This document shows, in pieces, positions 32,391-45,700 of a stretch of 64,000 nucleotides of DNA. Position 1 is the stretch's first letter; every line of letters begins with the position of its first letter. This DNA comes from Chenopodium formosanum. Its lineage: Eukaryota > Streptophyta > Magnoliopsida > Caryophyllales > Amaranthaceae. Position numbers and translations under genes: made by a program. The stretch spans positions 23,485,795 to 23,549,794 of the forward strand of contig CM044858.1 of assembly GCA_024500155.1 (NCBI GenBank). The letters run 5' to 3'. Below the pieces are notes generated by a model. That model saw only the letters and a program-made list of their open reading frames with translations. It did no database searches and was not told the DNA's origin.

Positions 32391-35300
32391 GTTTGACTTT
32401 CATTTGACTCAATTAGCTTTGTTGAATGCATTTTACTTTCACTTGATTCAAAAAGCTTTGTTTGAATGTGTTTGACTTTCATTTGACTCAATTATCTTTG
32501 TTGAATGCATTTGACTTTCATTTGATTCAAAAAGCTTTGTTTGAATGTGTTTGACTTTCATTTGACTCAATTAGCATTGTTGCATGCATTTAACTTTCAC
32601 TTGATTCAAAAAGCTTTGTTTGAATGTGTTTAACTTTCATTTGACTCAATTATCTTTATTGAACGCATTTGACTTTCATTTGATTCAAAAAGCTTTGTTT
32701 AATGTGTTTGACTTTCATTTGAGTCAAAAAACTTTGTTGAATGCATTTGACTTTCATTTGACTCAAAAAACTTTATTTGAATGTGTTTGACTTTCATTTG
32801 ACTCAATTATCTTTGTTGAATGAATTTGACTTTCATTTGTTTCAAAAAGCTTTGTTTGAATGTGTTTGACATTCATTGGATTCAAAAAGCTTTGTATGAA
32901 TGTTTTTGACTTTCATTTGACTCAATTATCTTTGTTGAATGCATTTGACTTTCATTTGATTCAAAAAGCTTTGTTTGAATGTGTTTGACTTTCATTTGAC
33001 TCAATTAGCATTGTTGCATGCATTTAACTTTCACTTGATTCAAAAAGCTTTGTTTGAATGTGTTTAACTTTCATTTGACTCAATTATCTTTATTGAACGC
33101 ATTTGACTTTCATTTGATTCAAAAAGCTTTGTTTGATGTGTTTGACTTTCATTTGAGTCAAAAAACTTTGTTGAATGCATTTGACTTTCATTTGACTCAA
33201 AAAACTTTATTTGAATGTGTTTGACTTTCATTTGACTCAATTATCTTTGTTGAATGAATTTGACTTTCATTTGGTTCAAAAAGCTTTGTTTGAATGTGTT
33301 TGACTTTCATTTGATTCAAAAAGCTTTATATGAATGTGTTTGACTTTCATTTGAATCAATTATATTTCTTAAATGCGTTTGACTTTCATTTGACTCAATT
33401 ATCTTTTTTGAATGCATTTGACTTTTATTTGGTTCAAAAAGCTTTGTTTGAATGTGTTTGACATTCATTTGATTCAAAAAACTTTGTATGAATATGTTTG
33501 ACTTTCATTTAATATAATTACCTTTATTGTATGCATTTGACTTTCATTTGATTCAAAAAGCATTGTTTGAAAGTGTTTGACTTTCATTTGACTCAATTAG
33601 CTGTGTTGAATGCATTTGACTTTCATTTGATTCTAAAAGCTTTGTATGAATGTGTTTGACTTTCATTTGACTGAATTAGCTTTGTATAATGCATTTGACT
33701 TTCATTTGACTCAATTACCTTTGTATGAATGTGTTTGACTTTCATTTGACTCAATTAGCTTTGTTAATTGAATTTCACTTTCATTTAATTCAAAAAGCTT
33801 TGTTTGAATGTGGTCGACTTTCATTTGACATCATTAGCTTTGTTGAATGCATTTGACTTTCATTTGATTCTAAAAGCTTTGTTTAAATGTGTTTGACTTT
33901 CATTTGACTCAATTATCTTTGTTAAATGAATTTGACTTTCATTTGTTTCAAAATGCTTTGTTTGAATGTGTTTGACATTCATTTGATTCAAAAAGCTTTG
34001 TATGAATGTGTTTGACTTTCACTTGACTCAATTAGCTTTCTTGAATGCATTTGACTTTCATTTGATTCAAAAAGATTTTTTAGAATGTGTTTGATGTTCA
34101 TTTGACTCAATTAGCTTTGTAGAATGCATTTGACTTTCATTTGACTCAATTAGTTTTGTATGAATGTGTTTGACTTTTATTTGACTCAATTAGCTTTGTT
34201 AATTGCATTTCACATTCATTTAATTCAAAAAGCTTTGTTTGAATATGTTTGACTTTCATTTGACTCAATTAGCTTTGTTGAATGCATTTGACTTTCATTT
34301 GATTCTAAAAGCTTTGTTTGAATGTGTTTGACTTTTATTTAACACAATTAGCTTTGTAAAATGCATTTGACTTTCATTTGGTTTAAAAAGCTTTGTTTGA
34401 ATGTGTTTGACATTTATTTGACTCAATTAGCTTTATTAATTGCATTTCACTTTCATTTAATTTAAAAAGCTTTGGTTGAATGTGTTTGACTTTAAATTGA
34501 CTCAATTAGTTTTGTTGAATGCATTTTACTTTCATTTGATTCAAAAAGCGTTGTTTGATTGTGTTTGACTTTCATTTGACTCTATTAGCTTTGTTGAATG
34601 CTTTTGACTTTCATTAGATTCAAAAAGCTGTGTTTGAATGTGCTTGACTTTCATTATACTCAATTATCTTGTTTGAATGCATTTACTTTCATTTGATTCA
34701 AGATGCTTTGTATGAATGTGTTTACTTTCATTTGACTAAATTATCTTTATTGAATGCATTTGACTTTCATTTGATTCTAAAAGCTTTGTTTGAACAAGAT
34801 TGACTTTCATTTGAGTCAAAAAGCTTTGTAGAATGCATTTGACTTTCATTTGATTCAAAATGCTTTGTTTGAATGTGTTTGACTTTCATTTGACTCAAAT
34901 ATCTTTGTTGATTGCAATTCACTTTCATTTGACTCAAAAAGCTCTTTTTGAATGTATTTGACTTTCATTTGACTCAATTATCTTTGTTGAATGCATTTGA
35001 CTTTCATTTTATTCAAAAAGCTTTATTTGAATGTGTTTGACTTTCATTTGACTCAATTAAATTTGTTGAATGCATTTGACTTTCATTTGGTTCAAAACGC
35101 TTTGTTTGAATGTGTTTGACATTCATTTGATTCAAAAATTTTTGTATGACTGTGTTCGACTTTAATATGACACAATTATCTTTGTTGAATGCATTTGACT
35201 TTCATTTGAATAAAAAAGCATTGTTTGAATGTGTTTAACTTTCATTTGACTCAATTAACTTTGTTGAATGCATTTAACTTTCATTTGAATCAAAAAGCTT

Positions 35301-36735
35301 TGTTTGAATTTGTTGGCTTTCATTTGACTCAATTATCTTTTTTTAATGCAATTGACTTTCATTTGATTCAAAAAGCTTTGTATAAATGTGTTTGACTTTC
35401 ATTTGACTCAATTATCTTTATTGAATGCATTTGACATTCATTTGATTCAAAAAGTTTAATTTGAATGTGTTTGACTTTCATTTGAGTCAAAAAGCTTTAT
35501 TGAATGCATTTGTCTTTAACTTGGTTTAAAAAGCCTTGTTTGAATGTGTTTGACATTCATTTGACTCATTTATCTTTGTTGAATGCATTTGACTTTCATT
35601 TGATTCAAAAAGCTTTGTTTGAATGTGTTTGACTTTCATTTGACTCAATTATCTTTGTAAAATGTATTTTACTTTCATTTGATTTAAAAAGCTTTATTTG
35701 AATGTGTTTGACTTTCATTTGACTCAATTACCTATGATGAATGCATTTGACTTTCATTTGATTCAAAAAGCTTCGTTTGAATGTGTTTGACTTTAATTTG
35801 ACTCAATTAGCTTTGTTGAATGCATTTGACTTTATTTGGTTCAAACAGCTTTGTTTGAATGTGTTTGACTTTCATTTGACTAAATTAGCTTTGTAGAATG
35901 CATTTGACTTTCATTTGACTCAATTAGATTTGTATGAATGTGTTTGACTTTCATTTGACTCAATTTGCTTTGTTGATTGCGTTTGACTTTCATTTGACTC
36001 AATTTGCTTTGTTGAATGCGTTTGACTTTCATTTGATTCAAAAAGCTTTGTATGAATGTGTTTGACTTTCATTGACTCGGTTATCTTTGTTGAATGCATT
36101 TGACTTTCATTTGATTCAAAAAGCATTATTTGAATGTGTTTGACTTTCATTTGACTCAAGTAGCTTTGTTGAATGCATTTCACTTTCATTTGATTCAAAA
36201 AGGTTTGTTTGAATGTGTTTTACTTTTATTTGACTCAATTAGCTTTGTTGAATGCATTTTACTTTCATTTGATTCGAAAAACTTTGTATGAATGTGTTTG
36301 ACTTTCATTTGACTCAATTATCTTCGTTGAATGCATTTGACTTTCACTTGATTTTAAAAGGTTTGTTTGAATGTGTTTGACTTTCATTTGGTTCAAAAAG
36401 CTTTGTTAAATGAGTTTGACTTTCATTTTACTCAATTAGCTTTGTTGAATGCATTTGACTTTCATTTGATTAAAAAAGCATTGTTTGAATGTGTTTGACT
36501 TTCATTTGACTCTATTAACTATGATGAATGCATTTGACTTTGATTTGATTTAAAAAGCTTTGTTTGAATGTGTTTGACTTTCATTTGACTCAATTAGCTT
36601 TATTGAATGTATTTATCTTTCATTTGATTCAAAAAGCTTTGTATGAATGTGTTTGATTTTCATTTGACTCAATTATCCTTGTTGAATGCATTTGACTTTC
36701 ATTTGATTTAAAAAGCTTTGGTTGAATGTGTTTGA
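32391..36735. repeat. ~79-bp dimeric satellite array 2
   Basis: About 4.3 kb of the satellite described at 12156, in the same orientation and in phase across solo LTR-3. A local duplication of about 460 bp is visible: the unit with AGCATTGTTGCATGCATT occurs at about 32572 and 33006, each followed by the same series of variants. It is interrupted at its end by the non-autonomous CACTA element, beyond which it continues. No gene is seen. Confidence 0.95.
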
Positions 36736-38424
36736 CACTGGTAGAAAAAACCAATTGGCCACTGGTTCAAAACCCCCCTATGCCATCGGTTTTGAACCGG
36801 TGGTCATTTGGGGGGTGGCAATTATCCTTTAAAAAGCCACCCATTCAAAACCGGTGGCAAGAACAAGTATTGCCACCCGCTTTTGTTTTTTTAATTATTT
36901 TAAACATAACCGGTGGCAATAACATGTACATTTTTTTTTATTTGTTTTTTTCAGTAATAATAATAATAATATAATAAAAAAAACCCAAAAGACAATGAAA
37001 TATAATCACGTCATATTCAACATTAATTTGTTGTACAATACAAAAAAAAAATAAAAAAATTACAATGAATTAATTAAAACAGTGATTATATTCAACATTA
37101 ATTTGTTGTACAATACAAAAAAGAAATAAAAAACAATTACAATGAATTAATTCAGACAACGAAAAAAAACGCTATATTGTTATGTACAATAAAAAAAATA
37201 TTTCAACATCAAAAACAATATTCCAAAATCAAAATTTTGAATCCTTGTTGCATTGCATCAAGTAACCTCTGCATCAATTAAAACCCAGAAATTAATAATT
37301 CAAATCAAGAACCCAGAAAATTACTCAAACAGAAACACAACAATTACACAAACCCAGAAAAACTATGAAGAAAAAGCAAAATCCAAAAAAACCCGAAACT
37401 AAACAGATCAAAACACAACAAAATTTCACAAACTGAAATCAAAATATCCAAAAAAAAAAAAAAAAAGAAACAAAGAAGTCCAATTCTTAGAATTATCAAC
37501 CCTTTTCTTCAACCAATTGAATAATCACCGAACTCATACGCACCTTTGTTGGTAAAAAACCCGAAGTCCAACAACCACTATCTACCAACCAACCACCACC
37601 CATCAATAACCACGACCGAAGTCCAACAACCTAGATCTACCAACCAACCTACCCCACCAGCCACCTAAAATGACCCAACCACCCCACCACCCACCTAAAA
37701 CCACAGCCGAGGCAAATAACATCCAAAAAATTAACAAAAACAAAAAAAAATCGGAAAAAATACCTTCATTCGAAACACAAAAACATTGAAATCAGGTTTA
37801 AAAGGCCAATTTTGACCATGAAAACTCTAGATCTAGACTTTTCATGGTCAATTTTGACCTGAAAACCTATATTTTCATCATGAAGAGGGAGACTGTGGTG
37901 TTGTCGGAGGGCTTTGAGGGTTTGTCGGGGGTGGTTAGTACCGGTGTTGGTGGTTTTAGTAGCAGTGTTGGTGGATATAGGTGGTGGTTAGTTGCGGTAA
38001 TCGAGGTGAGAGAAGGAGAGACGAGAAAGAGGGAGAGGTGAGAGAAGGAGAGGCGAGAGAGAGGAGAGATAAGAGGATGGTTGAGGTGGTGGTGGTGGTG
38101 GTGAGAGATTGAGAGCACGACGAGGAGAGAGAGAGAGGTGGGAGAACGTAGACGAGAGAGAGAGAGGTGGGAGAAGGAGAGCACGAAGAGGAGAGAGAGA
38201 GGGGGAGGAGGCTGTGAGTGAAATTTGGGTAGGGTTAGGGTTTATATAGTGAAATTTGGTTCAAACTTCAAACCGGTGGGATAATGGTTTTCCCACCGGT
38301 TCGAACCGAACCGGTGGCAATAACCTCCCCTAAAAATCCCGCCTATTTTTCCCCATATTTTCCCCACCGGTTTTTTTAAACCGGTGGCCTTAGGGCGGTG
38401 CCAATCTTCTTTTTTCACCTAGTG
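36736..38424. mobile_element. Non-autonomous CACTA-superfamily element (CACTGG ends)
   Basis: A 1689-bp element with the inverted ends CACTGGTAGAAAAAA and TTTTTTCACCTAGTG and a 3-bp target duplication TGA (36733-36735 and 38425-38427), which restores the satellite unit when removed. Subterminal regions carry repeated ACCGGTGGC/GCCACCGGT motifs in both orientations (about 36765-36920 and 38265-38400), typical of CACTA elements. The interior is A-rich, then C/A-rich, then a GAGAG purine tract at about 38010-38205. No transposase is encoded, and small ORFs are not credible. Some interior sequence may be captured from elsewhere. Confidence 0.88.
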
Positions 38425-41400
38425 TGACTTTCATTTGACTCAATTATCTTTGTTGAATGCATTTGACTTCATTTGATTAAAAAAGCTTTGTTTGAATGAG
38501 TTTGACTTTCAGTTGACTCGATAATCTTTGTTGAATGCATTTGACTTTCATTTGGTTCAAAAAGCGTTGTTGAATGTGTTTGACTTTCATTTGACTAAAT
38601 TAGCTTTGTTGAATGCATTTGAGTTTTATTTGATTCAAAAAGCTTTGTATGAATGTTTTTGACTTTCATTTGACCCAATTACCTTTGTTGAATGCATTTG
38701 ACTTTCATTTGATTCAATATATCTCTTTTTTGTTGCTATTGAAAACAAGTTGTCTTACTAGTTGTTGCTAGATTTCATCAAATTTTGTCTTGTTTCCATA
38801 TATCAACAAATTCTGACAACTAATTTTTTATTTGTAGCAATTTAAAAACAAATTGAGGCAACAAATTTTTGAATTGCTCCTATTAAAATTAGCCGTCTTA
38901 CTAGTTGTTGCATTTTACATTCATTTGATTCAAAAACCTTTGTTTGAATGTGTTTGATTTTCATTTGACTCAATTAGCTTTGTTAATTGCATTTCACTTT
39001 CATTTAATTCAAAAAGCTATCTTTGAATGTGTTTGACTTTCATTTGACTCAATTAGCTTTGTTGAATGCATTTTACTTTCATTTGATTCTAAAAGCTTTG
39101 TTTAAATGTGTTTGACTTTCATTTGACTCAATTATCGTTGTTGAATGCATTTGACTTTCATTTGATTCAAAAAGCTTTGTTTGAATGTATTTGACTTTCA
39201 TTTGACTCAATTGTCTTTGTTGAATGTATTTGACTTTCATTTGATTCTAAAAGCGTTGTTGAATGTGTTTGACTTTCATTTGACTCAATTAGCTTTGTTT
39301 AATGCATTTGAGTTTTATTTGATTCGAAAAGCTTTGTTTCAATGTGTTTGACTTTCGTTTGACCCAACTACCTTTGTTGAATGCATTTGACTTTAATTTG
39401 ATTCAATATATCTCGTTTTTGTTGCTATTGAAAACAAGTTGTCTTACTAGTTGTTGCTAGATCTCATTAAATTTTGTCTTGTTTCCATATATCAACAAAT
39501 TCTAACAACTAATTTTTTATTTGTGGCGATTTTGAAACAAATTGAGGCAACAAATTTTTGAATTGTTCCTATTTGAAATTAGCTGTCTTACTAGTTGTTG
39601 CATTTTGCATTCATTTGATTCAAAAAGCTTTGTTTGAATGTGTTTGACTTTCGTTTAACTCAATTTGCTTTGTTGAATGCATTTGACTTTCATTTGATTT
39701 AAAAAGCTTTGTTTGAAAGTGTTTGACTTTCATTTGAGTCAAAAAGCTTTGTTGAATGCATTTGACTTTCATTTGATTCAAAAAGCTTTGTTTGAATGTG
39801 TTTGACTTTCATTTGAGTCAAAAAGCTATGTTGAATGCATTTGACTTTCATTTGATTTAAAAAGCTTTGTCTGAATGTGTTTGACTTTCATTTGATTTAA
39901 TTCTCTTTGTTGAATGCATTTGACTTTCATTTTATTCAAAAGCTTTGTTTGAATGTGTTTGACTTTCATTTGACTCAATTGTCTTTGTTGAACGTATTTG
40001 ACTTTCATTTGTTTCAAAAAGCGTTGTTGAATGTGTTTAACTTTCATTTGACTCAATTAGCTTTGTTGTATGCATTTGAGTTTTATTTGATTCAAAAAGC
40101 TTTGTATGAATGTGTTTGACTTTCATTTGACTCAATTACCTTTGTTGAATGCATTTGACTTTCATTTGATTTAATATATCTCGTTTTTGTTGCTATTGAA
40201 AACAAGTTGTCTTACTAGTTGTTGCTAGATCTCATTAAATTTTGTGGTGTTTCCATATATCAACAAATTCTAAAAACTAATTTTTTATTTGTGGCGATTT
40301 TGAAACAAATTGAGGCAACAAATTTTTGAATTGTTCCTATTTGAAATTAGCTGTCTTACTAGTTGTTGCATTTTGCATTCATTTGATTCAAAAAGCTTTG
40401 TTTGAATGTGTTTGACTTTTGTTTAACTCAATTTGCTTTGTTGAATGCATTTGACTTTCATTTGATTCAAAAAGCTTTGTTTGAAAGTGTTTGACTTTCA
40501 TTTGAGTCAAAAAGCTTTGTTGAATGCATTTGACTTTCATTTGATTCAAAAAGCTTTGTTTGAATGTGTTTGACTTTCATTTGAGTCAAAAAGCTATGTT
40601 GAATGCATTTTACTTTCATTTGATTCAAAAAGCTTTGTTTGAATGTGTTTGACTTTCATTTGATTTAATTCTCTTTGCTGAATGCATTTGACTTTCATTT
40701 TATTCAAAAGCTTTGTTTGAATGTGTTTGACTTTCATTTGACTCAATTATCTTTCTTGAACGTATTTGACTTTCATTTGTTTCAAAAAGCGTTGTTGAAT
40801 GTGTTTAACTTTCATTTGACTCAATTAGCTTTGTTGTATGCATTTGAATTTTATTTGATTAAAAAAGCTTTGTATGAATGTGTTTGACTTTCATTTGACT
40901 GAATTACCTTTGTTGAATGCATTTGACTTTCATTTGATTCAAAAAGCTTTGTTTGAAAGTGTTTGACTTTCATTTGAGTCAAAAAGCTTTGTTGAATGCA
41001 TTTGACTTTCATTTGATTCAAAAAGCTTTGTTTGAATGTGTTTGACTTTCATTTGAGTCAAAAAGCTATGTTGAATGCATTTGACTTTCATTTGATTCAA
41101 AAAGCTTTGTTTAAATGTGTTTGCCTTTCATTTGATTTAATTCTCTTTGTTGAATGCATTTGACTTTCATTTTATTCAAAAGCTTTGTTTGAATCTGTTT
41201 GACTTTCATTTGACTCAATTGTCTTTGTTGAACGTATTTGACTTTCATTTGTTTCAAAAAGCGTTGTTGAATGTGTTTAACTTTCATTTGACTCAATTAG
41301 CTTTGTTGTATGCATTTGAGTTTTATTTGATTCAAAAAGCTTTGTATGAATGTGTTTGACTTTCATTTGACTCAATTACCTTTGTTGAATGCATTTGACT

Positions 41401-42258
41401 TTCATTTGATTCAATATATCTCGTTTTTGTTGCTATTGAAAACAAGTTGTCTTACTAGTTGTTGCTAGATCTCATTAAATTTTGTCTTGTTTCCATATAT
41501 CAACAAATTCTAACAACTAATTTTTTATTTGTGGCGATTTTGAAACAAATTGAGGCAACAAATTATTGAATTGTTTCTATTTGAAATTAGCTGTCTTACT
41601 AGTTGTTGCATTTTGCATTCATTTGATTCAAAAAGCTTTGTTTGAATGTGTTTGACTTTCGTTTAACTCAATTTGCTTTGTTGAATGCATTTGACTTTCA
41701 TTTGATTCAAAAAGCTTTGTTTGAAAGTGTTTGACTTTCATTTGAGTCAAAAAGCTTTGTTGAATGCATTTGACTTTCATTTGATTCAAAAAGCTTTGTT
41801 TGAAAGTGTTTGACTTTCATTTGAGTCAAAAAGCTTTGTTGAATGCATTTGACTTTCATTTGATTCAAAAAGCTTTGTTTGAATGTGTTTGACTTTCATT
41901 TGAGTCAAAAAGCTATTTTGAATGCATTTGACTTTCATTTGATTCAAAAAGCTTTGTTTAAATGTGTTTGACTTTCATTTGATTTAATTCTCTTTGTTGA
42001 ATGCATTTGACTTTCATTTTATTCAAAAGCTTTGTTTGAATGTGTTTGACTTTCATTTGACTCAATTGTCTTTGTTGAACGTATTTGACTTTCATTTGTT
42101 TCAAAAAGCGTTGTTGAATGTGTTTAACTTTCATTTGACTCAATTAGCTTTGTTGTATGCATTTGAGTTTTATTTGATTCAAAAAGCTTTGTATGAATGT
42201 GTTTAACTTTCATTTGACCCAATTACCTTTGTTGAATGCATTTGCCTTTTATTTGATT
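38425..42258. repeat. ~79-bp satellite array 3 with interspersed 190-200 bp blocks
   Basis: The same satellite as arrays 1 and 2, organised here in longer modules. Near-identical non-satellite blocks lie at about 38717-38912, 39406-39602, 40172-40370 and 41412-41610, with the start of a fifth at 42259. Between blocks the order of monomer variants is repeated almost exactly (for example the unit reading MLNAFDFHF... at 39907, 40675, 41147 and 41994), so this region expanded recently by unequal exchange. One module junction (about 40900) lacks the block. Confidence 0.92.
39406..39602. repeat. TTGCTA-rich interspersed block (representative copy)
   Basis: About 195 bp starting AATATATCTCGTTTTTGTTG and ending TACTAGTTGTTGCA. 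It contains several TTGCTA, GTTGCA, ACAAGTTG and CAACAAAT words in both orientations. Other copies are at 38717, 40172, 41412 and 42259. The words resemble CACTA subterminal repeats, but no transposon terminus is visible at the block edges. Confidence 0.8.
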
Positions 42259-42785
42259 CAATATATCTCTATTTTGTTGCTATTGAAAATAAGTTGTCTT
42301 ACTAGTTGTTGCTAGATTTCATCAAATTTTGTCTTGTTTCCATTTATCAACAAATTCTGACAACTAAATTTTTATTTGTAGCAATTTAGAAACAAATTGA
42401 GGCCACAAATTTTTGAATTGCTCCTATTCGAAATTAGCCGTCTCATTATTATTGCTAGATGACAACATATTTTTTATTTGTTGTCATTTAGCAATGCCAT
42501 TTTACAAAACGTTTGGCAACAAAATTTCTAGTTGTTGCTATTGGAGACACTTGTTTTACTATTTGTTTCTTATATGACATCAAATTTTAATTTGTTGCAA
42601 TTAGAAACAAGTTGTGTTATAAATTGTTGCTAATTTATTAAGAGTCATTGAAGTAATTTACATAATATGTTGTAATAAATAAAGCGAAAACAAGTTATCT
42701 TGTTCTATACAAAAGAAATATTAAAAGGAATTAATAATCGTTCAATCACTTTTAGAATAAAACGAAGGAGATAAATAAATATATA
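42259..42785. other. Extended TTGCTA-rich block and AT-rich spacer
   Basis: The fifth copy of the interspersed block continues past the point where the others return to satellite, up to about 42640, with more GTTGCTA and GAAACAAGTTG words. An AT-rich stretch without features then runs to the 171-bp satellite. This may be the parental sequence from which the satellite-embedded blocks derive. No gene is seen. Confidence 0.55.
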
Positions 42786-45700
42786 TTATTTTATAAGTTC
42801 ATTAGAAAGAGCATGTAGAAAATGGGAATGCTTCTTACTATTTTGCCCGAATTTGCTTGATTTTGGTTCTACAAGACCTTAAAACCTTATGAATCGCTTT
42901 GTTTTTGTGATTTCTTTAGTGAGGAAGTTATGAATACATATATTTGACATGACTCAAGCATTTTCAAGTTCATTAGAAAGAGCATGTAGAAAATGGGAAT
43001 GCTTGTTCCCATTTTGGCCGAATTTGCTTGATTTTGGCTCTACAAGACCTTAAAACCTTATAACATGCTTTATTTTTGTTATTTATTTTCTTAGGAAGTT
43101 ATAAATACATATATTTGACATGAATCAAGCCTTTTCAAGTTCATTAGAAAGAGCATGTAGAAAATGGGAACGCTTCTTCCCATTTTGCCCGAATTTGCTT
43201 GATTTCGGTTCTACTAGACCTTAAAACCTTATAACTTTCTTTGTCTTAGTGATTTCTATGCTTAGGAAGTTACTAATACATATATTTGACATGATTCAAG
43301 CCTTTATAAGTTCATTAGAAAGAGCATGTAGAAAATGGGAACGCTTTTTACCATTTGGGCCGAATTTGGTTGATTTTGGTTCTAAAAGACCTTAAAACCT
43401 TATAACATCCTTTGTTTTTGTGATTTCTTTTGTTAGGAAGTTATAAATACATATATTTGACATGAATTATGCCTTTTCAAGTTCATTAGAAAGAGCATGT
43501 AAAAAATGGGTGCTTCTTCCTATTTTGCTCGAATTTGCTTGATTTTGGTTCTACCAGTCCTTAAAACCTTATAAATTGCTTTGTTTTTGTTATTTCTGTG
43601 GTTAGACAGTATAAATACATATATTTAACATTATTCAAGTTTTTTTTAGTTCATTAGAAAGAGCATGTAGAAAATAGGAATGCTTCTTACTATTTTGCCC
43701 GAATTTGCTTGATTTTGGTTCTACAAGAACTTAAAACTATATAACTTGCTTTGTTTTTGTTATTTATTTTGTTAGGCAGTTATAAATACATATATTTGAC
43801 ATGAATTAAGCCTTTTCAAGTTTATTAAAAAGAGGATGTAGAAAAAGGGAATGCTTCTTACTATTTTGCCCAAATTTGCTTGATTTCAGTTCTACAAGAC
43901 CTTAAAACCTTTTAACTTGCTTTCTTTTTCTGATTTCTATGCTTATGCATCTATAAATACATATATTTCACATGATTCAAACAATTATAAGTTCATTAGA
44001 TAGAGCATGTAGAATTTGGGAATGCTTCTTACTATTTTGCCCGAATTTTGTTTTGTTTTTGTAATTTATTTTCTTATGGAGTTATAAATACATATATTTG
44101 ACATGATCGAAGCATTTATATGTTCATTAGAAAGAGCATGTAGAAATGGGAACGTTTCTTCCCATTTTGCCCGAATTTGCTTGATTTTGGTTCTACAAGA
44201 CCTTAAAACCTTATGAATTTCTTTGTTTTCGTGAATTCTTTTGTGAGGAAGTTATGAATACATATATTTCACATGACTCAAGCCTTTTCAAGTTCATTAG
44301 AAAGAGCATGTAGAAAATGGGAATGCTTCTTCCCATTTTGGCCGAATTTGCTTGATTTTGGCTCTACAAGACTTTAAAACCTTATAACATGCTTTGTTTT
44401 TGTGATTTCTTTTCTTATCATGTTATAAATAGATGTATTTGACATTAATAAAATCTTTTCAAGTTCATTAGAAAGAGCATGTAGAAAGTGGGAACACTTC
44501 TTCTCATTTTTCCCGAACTTGCTTGATTTCGGTTCTACCAGACCTTAAAACCTTATAACTTGCTTTGTCTTAGTTATTTCTATGCTTAGGCAGTTAAAAA
44601 TACATATATTTGACATGATTCAAGCCTTTATAAGTTCATTAGAAAAAGCATGTAGAAAATGGGAACGCTTCTTCCCATTTGGGCCGAATTTGCTTGATTT
44701 TGGTTCTACAAGACCTTAAAACCTTATAACATGCTTTCTTTTTGTGATTTCTTTTCTTAGCATGTTATAAATAGATATATTTGACATTAATCAAGCCTTT
44801 TCAAGTTCATTAGAAAGAGCATGTAGAAAATGGGAACGCTTCTTCCCATTTTGCCCGAATTTGCTTGATTTCGGTTCTACTAGACCTTAAATCCTTATAA
44901 CTTGCTTTTTCGTAGTGATTTCTATGCTTAGGAAGTTACAAATACATATATTTGACATGATTCAAGCATTTATAAGTTCATTGGAAAGAGCATGTAGAAA
45001 ATGGGAACGCTTCTTCCCATTTTGGCCGAATTTGCTTGATTTTGGCTCTACAAGACCTTAAAACCTGATAACATGCTTTATTTTTGTGATTTAATTTCTT
45101 AGGAAGTGATAAATACATATATGTGACATGAATCAAGCCTTTTCAAGTTCATTAGAAAGAGCATGTAGGAAATGGGAACGCTTCTGCTCATTTTGTTCGA
45201 ATTTGCTTGATTTCGATTCTACCAGACCTTCAAACCTTATAGCTTGCTTTTTTTTGTGATTTCTATGCTTAGGCAGTTATTAATACATATATTTGACATG
45301 ATCAAAGAATTTATAAGTTCATTAGAAAGAACATGTAGAAAATGGGAATGCTTCTTACTATTTTGCGTGAATTTGCTTGATATTGGTTCTACAAGACCTT
45401 AAAACCTTAGTACATGCTTTGTTTTTGTGATTTATTTTCATAGGCAGTTATAAATACATATATTTGACATGAATCAATCCTTTTCAAGTTTATTAGAAAG
45501 AGCGTGTAGAAAATGGGAACGCTTCTTCTCATTTTCCCTGAATTTGCTTGATTTCGGTTCTACCAGACCTTAAAACCTTATAAATTGCTTTCTCTTTGTT
45601 ATTTATTTGCTTAGGAAGTTACAAATACATATATTTGATATGATTGAAGCCTTTATAATTTCATTAGAAGGAGCATGTAGAAAACGGGAACGCTTCTTCC

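Noticed and set aside
37844..38184. ORFs on both strands in the non-autonomous CACTA element (also at 63126-63475)
   Set aside because: Purine-rich GAGAG and GGTGGT sequence. The frames are not preserved between the two element copies.
14445..42206. Many 60-95-codon ORFs inside the 79-bp satellite (for example 14445-14699 minus, 35920-36198 minus, 39907-40119 plus, reading SQMKVKHIQ or NAFDFHL repeats)
   Set aside because: They are translations of the tandem repeat. The frame survives only because the unit pair (79 bp) and local variants lack stops; there is no start context, domain or codon bias.
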